From positions 1-64,000 of the forward strand of contig JAHFSA010000002.1 in NCBI GenBank assembly GCA_023265995.1: DNA of 64,000 nucleotides. The letters are read 5' to 3'. The translations under genes were made by a program, and so were the position numbers. Position 1 is the first letter of the stretch, and the number at the start of each line of letters is the position of its first letter. This document shows, piece by piece, positions 31,614 to 45,416 of this stretch. The notes below the pieces were generated by a model. That model had not been told where the DNA came from. It saw only the letters and a program-made list of their open reading frames with translations, and made no database searches. The stretch is from Perlucidibaca sp. GTDB lineage: Bacteria > Pseudomonadota > Gammaproteobacteria > Pseudomonadales > Moraxellaceae.

Positions 31614-31896
31614 GGACAATCTCCGCAATATAATTTTTATGGTTTCGGCCATTCATGGCCATGTCGCCGACCGGCAACGAAAGCAAGATTGGCGGCATGG
31701 CAGCACACGCGCTGTCAAAAATTTTACATTCGCCGAAATTCAGATATCTGCCGCATTCACCTGACCTGCATACCGCCTGCCCCCGCTTGTCACCTTGGCC
31801 TGCCCGGCTCTTGCCTCATCGCTCATTCAGGCGCTCACTGTCCATATTCTTTCTGCCAGTTCCTGCTTCCCTTCAACGGTCACCCCAGGAGCTATC

Positions 31897-32334
31897 ATGA
31901 AACAGATTGTTCGCGGTCTCTTCCTCGCCCTGCTGTGCGTGGGAACGGCATCTGCCGAATCCCAGATGGCAGCCCAGGCAGCCTCTTCGATGTCGGCCCA
32001 GGCGCCAGCATCACAGACATCAGCATCCATGGACCCGGTTGTCGTCGGGCCCACCATCTACAAGTCACTGCTGGACAACCCGAAAGCGCGCGTGCTGGTG
32101 GCGACCTTTGCTCCCGGCGCAAAAATAGGCATGCACAGCCACCCCGATCACGTCGGCTATGTCCTGATGCCGGGCACACTCAACATCACCGGCAGCAATG
32201 GCAAGACCGAAGTCTTCAAGCTCAAGAAGGGCGATACCATCTGGCTGGATCGCCAGACCCACTCGGCCATGAATGCCGGCAAAACCACCATCAAGGTCCT
32301 GATCGTCGAAATCAAACCTATGCCCGGCATGTAG
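31897..32334 (+). CDS. exported small cupin protein
   Basis: 145 residues from the ATG at 31897 behind AGGAG. Signal peptide MKQIVRGLFLALLCVGTASA, then a low-complexity Ala/Ser/Gln linker (about 25-45), then a single cupin barrel: FAPGAKIGMHSHPDHVGYVL holds the metal-binding His-x-His and further His. The second motif (LDRQTHSAMNAG) keeps one His. The function is unknown; it might be a metal-dependent sensor or dioxygenase-like protein. Confidence 0.78.
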   Translation: MKQIVRGLFLALLCVGTASAESQMAAQAASSMSAQAPASQTSASMDPVVVGPTIYKSLLDNPKARVLVATFAPGAKIGMHSHPDHVGYVLMPGTLNITGSNGKTEVFKLKKGDTIWLDRQTHSAMNAGKTTIKVLIVEIKPMPGM

Positions 32335-32356
32335 CCGGCCCCGGTTTCCACACGGC

Positions 32357-32376
32357 GGCTCCGGTCATCCGGAGCC
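32357..32376 (+). terminator. hairpin after the cupin gene
   Basis: Perfect stem GGCTCCGG / CCGGAGCC with a TCAT loop, 22 nt after the cupin stop. There is no T tract, so termination is only likely. Confidence 0.45.
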
Positions 32377-32445
32377 TGACCATCTCCACATGCCATGACG
32401 CGGCATGCGTATTACCATGCACAAAACCGCATCGGGAGAGCCGGC

Positions 32446-33213
32446 ATGGCTTACGTGGGAACACTGGCATGGGCGCGTGAAAGCGGCGGCCGCATCAACC
32501 TCGAAGACCGCCTGACACTGACCCGGCTGGCGGCAACCACGCTCATGGCCGACCTCCCCGATCTGGTCAGCTACCGCCTGGGGCTGACACGCAAGTTCCC
32601 GCGCCTGATCGACCCGGCCACCCTGAAAGTGCCGGATACCGCCGCCGCACGCGCCGCCGAGGTGCTGCTCGGCGAATTGACACCCGCCTTCATGGTCAAC
32701 CACTCGCTGCGCACCTACTGGTTCAGCCGCCTCATCGGCCAGGGCTCGGGCATGAGCTTCGATGACGAAGCGCTCTACATCGCCAGCCTGCTGCATGACA
32801 TCGGCTTCTACGGTGACTATGCGCAGGCCACGCCGGATGCCGAATGCTTCACCATCCGCAGCGCCCGTGCCGCCTGCGAACTGGCCGACCGCCAGGGCTG
32901 GGATAGCGCGCGCCGCGATCGCGTGGCCGAGGCCATCACCCTCAACGCCAACGGCCATGTGCCACCTGAACTGGGGCATGAAGCGCATCTCATGATGCGC
33001 GGCGTGCTGGTCGATGCCACCGGCATGCACGCCTGGCGCATCAACCCGGGCAACATCGAAGCGGTGTTCCAGGACCTGCCCCTGCTCGACCAGCGCGAAC
33101 AGCTCTGGCCCATGTTCAGCGCGGAAGCCTGCCGCCATCCGGGCTGCCGGGGACATTTCGCCAAGCGCTATCTTCAGTTCGGAATGATGGTGAAGCAGTC
33201 ACCCTGGCATTGA
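32446..33213 (+). CDS. HD-domain hydrolase, cyanamide hydratase-like
   Basis: 255 residues. The ATG at 32446 follows GGGAGAGCC; the upstream in-frame start at 32395 lacks a site. The metal-binding pattern is NHSLRTYWF (first His), LLHDIGFYGDY (HD pair) and a downstream Asp in GVLVDATGMH. This spacing and the NHSxRxY block resemble the cyanamide hydratase/DDI2-like branch of the HD superfamily rather than c-di-GMP phosphodiesterases. The substrate is unknown. Confidence 0.72.
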   Translation: MAYVGTLAWARESGGRINLEDRLTLTRLAATTLMADLPDLVSYRLGLTRKFPRLIDPATLKVPDTAAARAAEVLLGELTPAFMVNHSLRTYWFSRLIGQGSGMSFDDEALYIASLLHDIGFYGDYAQATPDAECFTIRSARAACELADRQGWDSARRDRVAEAITLNANGHVPPELGHEAHLMMRGVLVDATGMHAWRINPGNIEAVFQDLPLLDQREQLWPMFSAEACRHPGCRGHFAKRYLQFGMMVKQSPWH

Positions 33214-33382
33214 GCCAGGTCACCTGCACGGCCGGCATGAACTGACCGGCCAGATTTCCCGCAATGTCGATTTACATCGGCAGCGTCCTGACTATCATCG
33301 CGCCCCATCCGGTTGAGCCGGCCCGACTGCCGGCATATCGCCGCTGTCCCGCCTGCTCCTGACTTCCGGCTTTGGAGCCCTT

Positions 33383-34159
33383 GTGACCCCTCGTCTGCTG
33401 CCTGCCCTGCTGTTGTTCCTGCTTTTCCTGCCCGCCGCCCACGCCCGTGATGCACGCCACCATGATTCGGCCGGCGCCGGCATGAACTTCCGTGAGGCCA
33501 AGCACTTCCTCATGAGCGAGGTATTCCAGCCTGGCGAAAAAGACTATTACTGCGGCTGCGATATCCGCGCGCAGGGCAGGAAGTGGCTGGTCGACTGGGC
33601 AACCTGCGGCTTCGAACCACGGCGCAACGTCGAGCGCGCCAGCCGCATCGAGTGGGAGCATGTGGTGCCGGCCTCGGAATTCGGCCGTCAGCGCGCCTGC
33701 TGGCGTGACGGCGGCCGCAAGAACTGCAGCCACAACGATCCGGTGTTTTCAGCCATGGAGGGCGATCCCTACAACCTGCTGCCAGTGGTCGGCGAGGTCA
33801 ATGGCGATCGCGGCAACCTGAAGTACGGCATGGTGGCTGAACAGTCCGGCCAGGGCTACGGCGCCTGCGGCAGCCGTGTCGACTTCCAGGCCGGCGTGTT
33901 CATGCCTCGCGCCGATGCCCGCGGCGATGTGGCGCGCACCTATCTCTACTTCCGTGACCGCTACGGCCTCAAGCTGGCGCGCCAGAGCGAACAGCTCTAC
34001 GCCGCCTGGGGTCGCGCCGACCCGGTCGATACGCGCGAATGCCGACGCGCCCGCGTCATTGCCGACAAGACCGGCGTGGTGAATCCCGTTCTGGCCCAGG
34101 CCTGCAACAGCGACGGCCGCCTCAGCCAGCAGGCAGCCGCCGCTCGCGACCCGGGCTGA
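33383..34159 (+). CDS. exported endonuclease I (EndA/Dns-type DNase)
   Basis: 258 residues. GTG start with GGAGCCCTT upstream. Signal peptide LLPALLLFLLFLPAAHA. The beta-beta-alpha metal nuclease core is IEWEHVVPASEFGRQ (catalytic His), followed by GDPYNLLPVVGEVNGDRGNLKYG (Asn/Asp for Mg2+), as in Vibrio Dns and E. coli EndA. Paired Cys (CGCD, CGF, CSHN) suit a secreted disulfide-bonded enzyme. It degrades double-stranded DNA outside the cytoplasm. The tail is Gln/Ala-rich. Confidence 0.9.
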   Translation: MTPRLLPALLLFLLFLPAAHARDARHHDSAGAGMNFREAKHFLMSEVFQPGEKDYYCGCDIRAQGRKWLVDWATCGFEPRRNVERASRIEWEHVVPASEFGRQRACWRDGGRKNCSHNDPVFSAMEGDPYNLLPVVGEVNGDRGNLKYGMVAEQSGQGYGACGSRVDFQAGVFMPRADARGDVARTYLYFRDRYGLKLARQSEQLYAAWGRADPVDTRECRRARVIADKTGVVNPVLAQACNSDGRLSQQAAAARDPG

Positions 34160-34195
34160 GCCCGAGGCCCTTGCGGGCACCTGCTCCTGACCATG

Positions 34196-34225
34196 AAAAA
34201 GGCCGGCAAGATGCCGGCCTTTTTC
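34196..34225. terminator. bidirectional terminator between endonuclease I and clpA
   Basis: Stem AAAAAGGCCGGCA / TGCCGGCCTTTTT with a 3-base loop. It lies between convergent stops at 34159 (+) and 34242 (-). Confidence 0.9.
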
Positions 34226-34241
34226 ATTGCCCGAGTCACCC

Positions 34242-36515
<2,274 letters not shown>

Positions 36516-36537
36516 GCCTGCCTCTCCTTGCCGATGC

Positions 36538-36930
36538 TCAGGGCATCGGCTCTGCCTGACACAGCAGCGGGTGCTCGTGCTGCCGTGCGTAATCGACCAC
36601 CAGGGCCGCCTTGGTTTCCGCGACATCGCGCGAGTAACTGCCTATGGCCGCCCTGCCTTCATGATGCACCTGAAGCATCAGGCGGGTCGCCTGTTCGATA
36701 TTGAGGCTGAAGAAACGCTCCAGAACCTCGATGACGAACTCCATGGGAGTGTAATCGTCATTCAGAATGACAACTTGATAGCGCTTCGGCCTTTTCAGTG
36801 CCGGCTTGACCACCTCGGCCAGTGCTGTCGACTGGCCGCGGCTGTCGCCGTCGCTGTCAGCATCGTGGTCGGGGCCGTTATGACTGCGGACGGACAGGTC
36901 CGACTGCCAGACCGGCTGCCGGATTGCCAT
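36538..36930 (-). CDS. clpS: ATP-dependent Clp protease adaptor ClpS
   Basis: 130 residues from the ATG at 36930; an ATG at 36957 would add nine. The core [24 protein letters not shown] with [20 protein letters not shown] is diagnostic: the [10 protein letters not shown] segment binds N-degron residues. The N-terminal about 50 residues are acidic and disordered, longer than in E. coli ClpS. It is followed by clpA and divergent from the cold-shock gene, as in Pseudomonas. Confidence 0.95.
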   Translation of the reverse strand: MAIRQPVWQSDLSVRSHNGPDHDADSDGDSRGQSTALAEVVKPALKRPKRYQVVILNDDYTPMEFVIEVLERFFSLNIEQATRLMLQVHHEGRAAIGSYSRDVAETKAALVVDYARQHEHPLLCQAEPMP

Positions 36931-37149
36931 GTTCCGCTCTCGTATGACTGTGTACATGTATTTGACTCTACCAGAACCTTGCCGCGACGCACGCGGTCAA
37001 ACGCTATAAATAGCCGCCGACAAACAGAGCCGAAAGCCGGATAGTCGGCGTTGACTGGTTTTCCCCATAAATCATCATGGTGACAGGCAATTCAGGAAGA
37101 AGATTGCCATCCACATAACAAGAGATGCCCCAGCATCCGGGAGAAAATC

Positions 37150-37452
37150 ATGGCCACCGGCATCGTGAAGTGGTTCAACAACGCCAAGGGATTCGGCTTC
37201 ATACGTCCGGACACCGGCGGCGATGACATCTTCGTGCACTTCAGCTACATCCAGATGGAAGGCTATCGCAGTCTGCGCGCCGGCCAGCAGGTCAGCTTCG
37301 ATCTGCAGACCGCCACGACCGGCTTCCACGCCGTCAACCTGACCATTATCGGCCAGCCCAGCGGCAAGCTGCACGACCTCCAGGATCACAAGCCCCAGGA
37401 CAAGATCGACGGCAACCGTCGCGACAGTCATCAGGCACAGTGGCACGCCTGA
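37150..37452 (+). CDS. cspD: cold-shock domain protein, CspD-like
   Basis: 100 residues behind GGGAGAAA. RNA-binding motifs [15 protein letters not shown] (RNP1) and DIFVHFSYI (RNP2) are intact. The domain ends by about residue 70; the remaining 30 residues form a hydrophilic tail rich in Asp, Lys, Gln and His. Its position opposite clpS matches cspD. It probably acts as an RNA/ssDNA-binding protein induced by starvation or stationary phase. Confidence 0.9.
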   Translation: MATGIVKWFNNAKGFGFIRPDTGGDDIFVHFSYIQMEGYRSLRAGQQVSFDLQTATTGFHAVNLTIIGQPSGKLHDLQDHKPQDKIDGNRRDSHQAQWHA

Positions 37453-37474
37453 CACCCGTCATGGCGGCGCAATG

Positions 37475-37509
37475 AAAACGCCCCGGGCTGCTGGCAGCGC
37501 CGGGGCGTT
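37475..37509. terminator. bidirectional terminator between cspD and icd
   Basis: Stem AAAACGCCCCG / CGGGGCGTTTC around a GC-rich inner loop, 23 nt after the cspD stop and 45 nt from the icd stop. Confidence 0.85.
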
Positions 37510-37553
37510 TCGTTTCAGCCTGGCGACCCTTGCGGGCAGCCCGCCACAACCAC

Positions 37554-38810
<1,257 letters not shown>

Positions 38811-38890
38811 TCTGCAGGTACTCCGTCGTGTTGAGCAGCGCGGATAGCGCTTTTGAGATGCGATTGATGAAATCGTTCTTGGCGGCCCCG

Positions 38891-38919
38891 AGTATACTCA
38901 TCCAGACAGTCGCTCCTAA
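38891..38919 (-). promoter_or_regulatory. putative icd promoter
   Basis: On the minus strand TTAGGA (38919-38914) and TATACT (38896-38891) are spaced by 17 bases, 81 nt upstream of the icd ATG. The -10 box matches the consensus at five of six positions; the -35 box is weak. AGTATACT is palindromic, so the rluE direction is also possible. Confidence 0.4.
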
Positions 38920-38927
38920 GGCATCTC

Positions 38928-39794
38928 ATGCACAAAAAAGAGCCCTTCCCACCCGCTGACCGACCAAAGTTGAAGCCTGGTCCGGTGTCGGAGGCTGTCC
39001 GCCTCGTGCTGCTGCACAAACCCTTCCAGGTGTTGTGTCAGTTCAGTCCGCACGAAGACAAGCAGACCTTGTCGGATGTCTTCGCAAGCCACAAAGACGG
39101 CGCCAATAAGCAATATTCGGGCCTATATCCGGCTGGCCGTCTGGATTTCGATTCGGAAGGCCTGTTGCTGCTGACAAATCACGGCCCCTGGCAGGCTCGC
39201 GTGGCGCATCCGCGCCACAAACTGCACAAAACCTACTGGGTACAGGTCGAGGGTCAGGTCGATGCGGAGGCGCTGCAGCGTCTGCGCGAGGGCGTCATGC
39301 TCAATGATGGTGCGGCGCGGGCCGTGTCGGTGCGCCATCTGGAAACGGCGCCGACTGTGGCGCCACGCATTCCGCCGGTGCGCTATCGCGCCCTGATACC
39401 GACCGACTGGCTGGAGATCGTGCTGGATGAAGGCCGCAACCGTCAGGTCAGGCGCATGACAGCCGCCGTCGGCCTGCCTACCCTGCGCCTGATCCGTGTC
39501 GGCATAGGTCCCTGGCGTCTCGACAACCTTGCCGCCGGCGAGCTGCGCGAACTGTCCGTCGCCGAGGCGACTACCGTGCTCGGGCCGCCCCGCCCCACGC
39601 CTACGGCAAGTCGTCCTGATCGTCGCGAGCCGTCCAGCGAGCCGCCGACTCGACATCGGACGCCTTCTCGGCCACCCACTCGGGGCGACCATCCACCCAC
39701 TCGCGCTTCCAGAACGGCGCCCGCGTCTTCAGGGCATCCATCAGCCACTCGGCCGCCTCGAAAGCGGCACGACGGTGGGCAGACGCCACGCTGA
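38928..39794 (+). CDS. rluE: 23S rRNA pseudouridine(2457) synthase RluE, with Pro/Arg-rich C-terminal extension
   Basis: 288 residues. The RsuA/RluE-type core (LVLLHKPFQVLCQFS, catalytic Asp in YPAGRLDFDSEGLLLLTN, LDEGRNRQVRRMTAAVG) ends by about residue 210. The frame then runs on for roughly 65 residues of Pro/Arg/Thr/Ser-rich text that is antisense to the end of moaE; the two genes overlap tail to tail by 194 bases. The extension is probably not structured. The reaction is isomerisation of U2457 in 23S rRNA. Confidence 0.88.
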   Translation: MHKKEPFPPADRPKLKPGPVSEAVRLVLLHKPFQVLCQFSPHEDKQTLSDVFASHKDGANKQYSGLYPAGRLDFDSEGLLLLTNHGPWQARVAHPRHKLHKTYWVQVEGQVDAEALQRLREGVMLNDGAARAVSVRHLETAPTVAPRIPPVRYRALIPTDWLEIVLDEGRNRQVRRMTAAVGLPTLRLIRVGIGPWRLDNLAAGELRELSVAEATTVLGPPRPTPTASRPDRREPSSEPPTRHRTPSRPPTRGDHPPTRASRTAPASSGHPSATRPPRKRHDGGQTPR

Positions 39795-40083
39795 CCCGGA
39801 CTATGGTGTCGCCGGCCGGAATATGACCGGTGCGATGCGCGATTTCAGCGGCCTGCAGTGACCAGCGCACACGCGCTTCGTCGAGCATGGCCTGCAGGAT
39901 GCGCTCGCTCATGCCCGGATAATGCTCGAGGTCTATGGCCTCGACTTCGCCGTGCTCACCCGCCACCCGCACCTGACCGGTGAAAGTGACCGTGGCGCCG
40001 ACACCCGCCAGGCTGCCCCAGGCCGGAACCAGATCGCTGTGCGGGCTGAGCGGGGCTGTCTGCACTTGCACACGAAAATTCAT
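39601..40083 (-). CDS. moaE: molybdopterin synthase catalytic subunit MoaE
   Basis: 160 residues. GGAGG sits 5 nt before the ATG at 40083; the adjacent ATG at 40086 is also possible. Family text: DLEHYPGMSERIL, AHRTGHIPAGDTIVRVSVAS, HRRAAFEAAEWLMDALKTRAPFWKRE with the catalytic Lys region. It transfers sulfur from thiocarboxylated MoaD to precursor Z to form molybdopterin. It ends the moaC-moaD-moaE string. Confidence 0.94.
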   Translation of the reverse strand: MNFRVQVQTAPLSPHSDLVPAWGSLAGVGATVTFTGQVRVAGEHGEVEAIDLEHYPGMSERILQAMLDEARVRWSLQAAEIAHRTGHIPAGDTIVRVSVASAHRRAAFEAAEWLMDALKTRAPFWKREWVDGRPEWVAEKASDVESAARWTARDDQDDLP

Positions 40084-40102
40084 CATGCCCTCCCCCTGGT
40101 CT

Positions 40103-40372
40103 TCAGCCACCGGTCACCGGCGGAAAGAAGGCCACTTCGTCGCCATCCTGCAGCCGCACATCCTGAGCCGGATCGAACAGCTCCTGATTGACCGCCACCA
40201 TCAGACGCGAAGCCTCCGGGCCGAGCAGCTCGGCCCAGACCGGGCCGCGCTCGGCCAGCAGGGCACGCAGCGGCTTCAGGCTGTGCATGTCCTCGCCGAG
40301 AGCCACGGTCTCCTGCTCGCAGGCCAGGCGTTCGCGGAAGCGAGCGAAATAACGGACGGTGATCTGGCTCAT
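40103..40372 (-). CDS. moaD: molybdopterin synthase sulfur carrier subunit MoaD
   Basis: 89 residues with the ubiquitin-like fold text [13 protein letters not shown] and the mandatory C-terminal Gly-Gly (FFPPVTGG), which is adenylated and thiocarboxylated. The start overlaps the moaC stop by ATGA (40369-40372). It lies 19 nt before moaE. Confidence 0.94.
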   Translation of the reverse strand: MSQITVRYFARFRERLACEQETVALGEDMHSLKPLRALLAERGPVWAELLGPEASRLMVAVNQELFDPAQDVRLQDGDEVAFFPPVTGG

Positions 40373-40905
40373 CGCGGCTGGAATCCTTCGGGGGTTTCGG
40401 AAACATCGGCAGCCGAGGCAACGCTCTCGACCGTGTCACGCAACCAGTGGCCGCTGGCGCCACCGGACTTCTCTTCAAGACGGACCTGCTCTATGACCAT
40501 GCCGCGATCCACGGCCTTGCACATGTCATAGATGGTCAGCGCCGCCACCGAGGCAGCGGTCAGCGCCTCCATTTCAACGCCGGTCGGCCCCTGCACACGA
40601 CAGCGGGCACTAATGCGGATGCCCGGCAGGTCCTCGTCGGGCTGCAGCTCGACCTTGACGCCGGTGAGCATGAGCGGATGGCAGAGCGGAATCAGCTCCC
40701 AGGTGCGCTTGGCGGCCTGGATGCCGGCAATGCGTGCGACAGCCAGCACATCACCCTTGGGGTGACCGCCATCCTGGATCAGCGCCAGGGTTTCCGGGCG
40801 CATGCTGATGGCCGCCGTCGCCACCGCCTCTCGCCGGGTATCGGGTTTGTCACCGACATCGACCATGCGGGCGGCGCCCTGGCTGTCGAGATGAGTCAGT
40901 GCCAT
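40369..40905 (-). CDS. moaC: cyclic pyranopterin monophosphate synthase MoaC
   Basis: 178 residues. [18 protein letters not shown] at the start, [29 protein letters not shown] and [27 protein letters not shown] are the conserved MoaC blocks. It completes conversion of the GTP-derived intermediate to cPMP. moaA is not in the window. The first codon lies close to the divergent mnmA. Confidence 0.95.
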   Translation of the reverse strand: MALTHLDSQGAARMVDVGDKPDTRREAVATAAISMRPETLALIQDGGHPKGDVLAVARIAGIQAAKRTWELIPLCHPLMLTGVKVELQPDEDLPGIRISARCRVQGPTGVEMEALTAASVAALTIYDMCKAVDRGMVIEQVRLEEKSGGASGHWLRDTVESVASAADVSETPEGFQPR

Positions 40906-40969
40906 GACAGGGGTTTCCTTGTTAGCATTAACTTATAGTTTCCGGAAATGCCGCGCACAGCGCCAGCCC

Positions 40970-42075
40970 ATGACAACGATTACTTCTGCTGTTCCCCGGG
41001 GCCTCAAGGTCATCGTCGGCATGTCCGGCGGTGTCGATTCGTCAGTATCCGCCTGGCTGCTCATGCAGCAGGGCTACGACGTCGAAGGCCTGTTCATGAA
41101 GAACTGGGAAGAGGACGACGGCACCGAGTACTGCACCGCGCGCGAAGACCTGGCCGACGCCCAGGCCGTCTGCGACCGTCTCGGCATCCGCCTGCATCAG
41201 GCCAATTTCGCCGCCGAATACTGGGATCGCGTGTTCGAGCATTTCCTGCGCGAGTATCAGGCCGGACGCACGCCCAACCCCGACATTCTCTGCAACAAGG
41301 AAATCAAGTTCCGCGCCTTCCTCGACTACGCCATGACGCTGGGCGCCGACTACATCGCGACCGGGCACTACGCGCGCCGTGGCGAAGGCGACCCGGCGCA
41401 GCTGCTGCGCGGACTCGACCGCAACAAGGACCAGAGCTACTTCCTGCATGCCGTCGCCGGCACCCAGATCGCCCGCACGCTGTTCCCGGTCGGCGACCTG
41501 GCCAAGCCCGAGGTGCGCCGCATTGCCGGCGAGCTGGGCCTGGCCAATCACGACAAGAAGGACTCCACCGGCATCTGCTTCATCGGCGAGCGCCGCTTCA
41601 AGGACTTCCTCAAGCAGTATCTGCCGGCGCAGCCCGGCCTGATCGAGACCGACGGCGGTGAAGTCATCGGCCACCATGAAGGCCTCATGTACTACACCCT
41701 CGGCCAGCGCCAGGGCATAGGCATCGGCGGCATGCGTCATGCCGAGGAATCGGCCTGGTATGTGGTCGGCAAGAACGTGGAAAGCAACGTGCTGGTGGTC
41801 GGCCAGGGTCACGAACACCCGCTCATGATGAGCCGCGGCCTGATTGCCGGCAGCGTCGACTGGGTCGCCGGCGGCGCGCCCGAACTGCCGCTGAACTGCA
41901 CCGCGAAGACGCGCTACCGTCAACCCGACCAGATCTGCACCGTCTATGCCGACGAGCGCGGTTGCCATGTCGTGTTCGAGCAGCTGCAGCGCGCCGTCAC
42001 GCCGGGCCAGTCGGTGGTTTTTTATCAGGATGAGGTTTGCCTCGGCGGCGGCGTCATCGAGGAGACTTACAGCGC

Positions 42076-42079
<4 letters not shown>
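40970..42079 (+). CDS. mnmA: tRNA-specific 2-thiouridylase MnmA
   Basis: 369 residues from the ATG at 40970. The ATP-binding loop [18 protein letters not shown], catalytic CNKEIKF and the second cysteine in [12 protein letters not shown] are in place, with [17 protein letters not shown]. It makes 2-thiouridine at wobble U34 of tRNAs for Lys, Glu and Gln. The stop overlaps the hflD start (ATGA). The longer frame from 40904 begins inside the moaC start and is rejected. Confidence 0.96.
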
Positions 42080-44182
<2,103 letters not shown>

Positions 44183-44210
44183 GTCCCGGCATCATCACGA
44201 GGTACCTGCC

Positions 44211-45416
44211 ATGCTGCTGACACCCGGTGTCGTTGATCAGTGCCTCGCCGACGAGCCCCTGCCCTGGCTGGGCGGCCTGCGCGCCAGCGAATTCCTGCGC
44301 GACTACTGGCAGAAGAAACCCCTGCTGGTGCGCAACGCCTTCCCGGCGCTGGGCGAGCTGTTGGAGCCGCAGGAGCTGCTGGAACTGGCCGAGACCGACG
44401 ACATTGAAAGCCGTCTCATCATCGAGGCCGGCAAGGAGCCCTGGGAACTGCGTCAGGGCCCCTTCCACGAGACCACCTGGCGCAAGCTGCCGAAAACCGG
44501 CTGGACAGCCCTGGTGCAGGCCGTCGATCACTACCTGCCGCCGCTGGCCGACCTGCTCGACCACTTCAGCTTCATGCCGGAATGGCGCATCGACGACGTC
44601 ATGGTGTCCTATGCCGTGCCCGGCGGCTCGGTCGGCGCCCACTACGACCAGTACGATGTCTTCCTGATCCAGGGCCCCGGCCAGCGCCGCTGGCAGCTCG
44701 GCGACATCTGCGACGAGCAGACGCCGCGCATTGCCCACGCCCGCCTCAAGCTCATCGCCGACATGCCGGTGCGCTTCGACGAAGTGCTCGGCCCCGGCGA
44801 CCTGCTCTATGTGCCCCCCGGCTTGGCTCATCACGGCGTGGCCGTGGACGAGTGCCTGACCTATTCCGTCGGCTTCCGCGCACCGCCGCTGTCGCACCTG
44901 CTCGAACAGGTGATCGACCAGGTGCTGGAGCAGCACGGCACCCGCACGCTGTTCGCCGACCCCGGCCGCAGCGTGCCGACGCATCCGGCGGCCTTGCAGG
45001 CCGACGACCTCGCCAGCGTGCAGTCGCTGCTGCTGCAGTGGCTGGCCGATCCGGCGCTGTATGCGCGCGCCCTGGCGCCCTATCTGAGCGAAGCCAAATA
45101 CCCGGACTACGAGCCTGAAGGCGAAGACTGCGAGCGCGATGACCTGCTCGCCGCCCTCGATGACGGCCTCGACCTGCTGCGTGACCCGGCCTCGCGCTGG
45201 CTCTGGCTGCCCGACAGCCAGACCCTGTGGCGCAATGGCGAAGTCGTCGATGTACCGGCGGAAGTTGGCGCCTGGCTGCCGCGCCTGCTGCATGGCCGTC
45301 GCCTGCCCGGTGCCGCCCTGCGCGAAGCGCCGCCGGCCGTGCTCGATTGGCTGGCCGACGAAATCAGCGCCGGCTTCTGGCTGCCTGTCGATGGTAGCGA
45401 CGGCGAGGCCGGCTGA
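44211..45416 (+). CDS. RoxA/YcfD-type JmjC ribosomal protein arginine hydroxylase
   Basis: 401 residues. JmjC/cupin core with the iron-binding HYDQYD (His-x-Asp) near residue 144 and the distal His in VPPGLAHHG. The N-terminal LRDYWQKKPLLVRNAFP is typical of the family, as is the 2-oxoglutarate-dependent oxygenase scaffold. E. coli YcfD hydroxylates Arg81 of ribosomal protein uL16. A C-terminal winged-helix-like part follows, as expected at this length. The stop overlaps the pabB start by one base (TGATG). Confidence 0.9.
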   Translation: MLLTPGVVDQCLADEPLPWLGGLRASEFLRDYWQKKPLLVRNAFPALGELLEPQELLELAETDDIESRLIIEAGKEPWELRQGPFHETTWRKLPKTGWTALVQAVDHYLPPLADLLDHFSFMPEWRIDDVMVSYAVPGGSVGAHYDQYDVFLIQGPGQRRWQLGDICDEQTPRIAHARLKLIADMPVRFDEVLGPGDLLYVPPGLAHHGVAVDECLTYSVGFRAPPLSHLLEQVIDQVLEQHGTRTLFADPGRSVPTHPAALQADDLASVQSLLLQWLADPALYARALAPYLSEAKYPDYEPEGEDCERDDLLAALDDGLDLLRDPASRWLWLPDSQTLWRNGEVVDVPAEVGAWLPRLLHGRRLPGAALREAPPAVLDWLADEISAGFWLPVDGSDGEAG

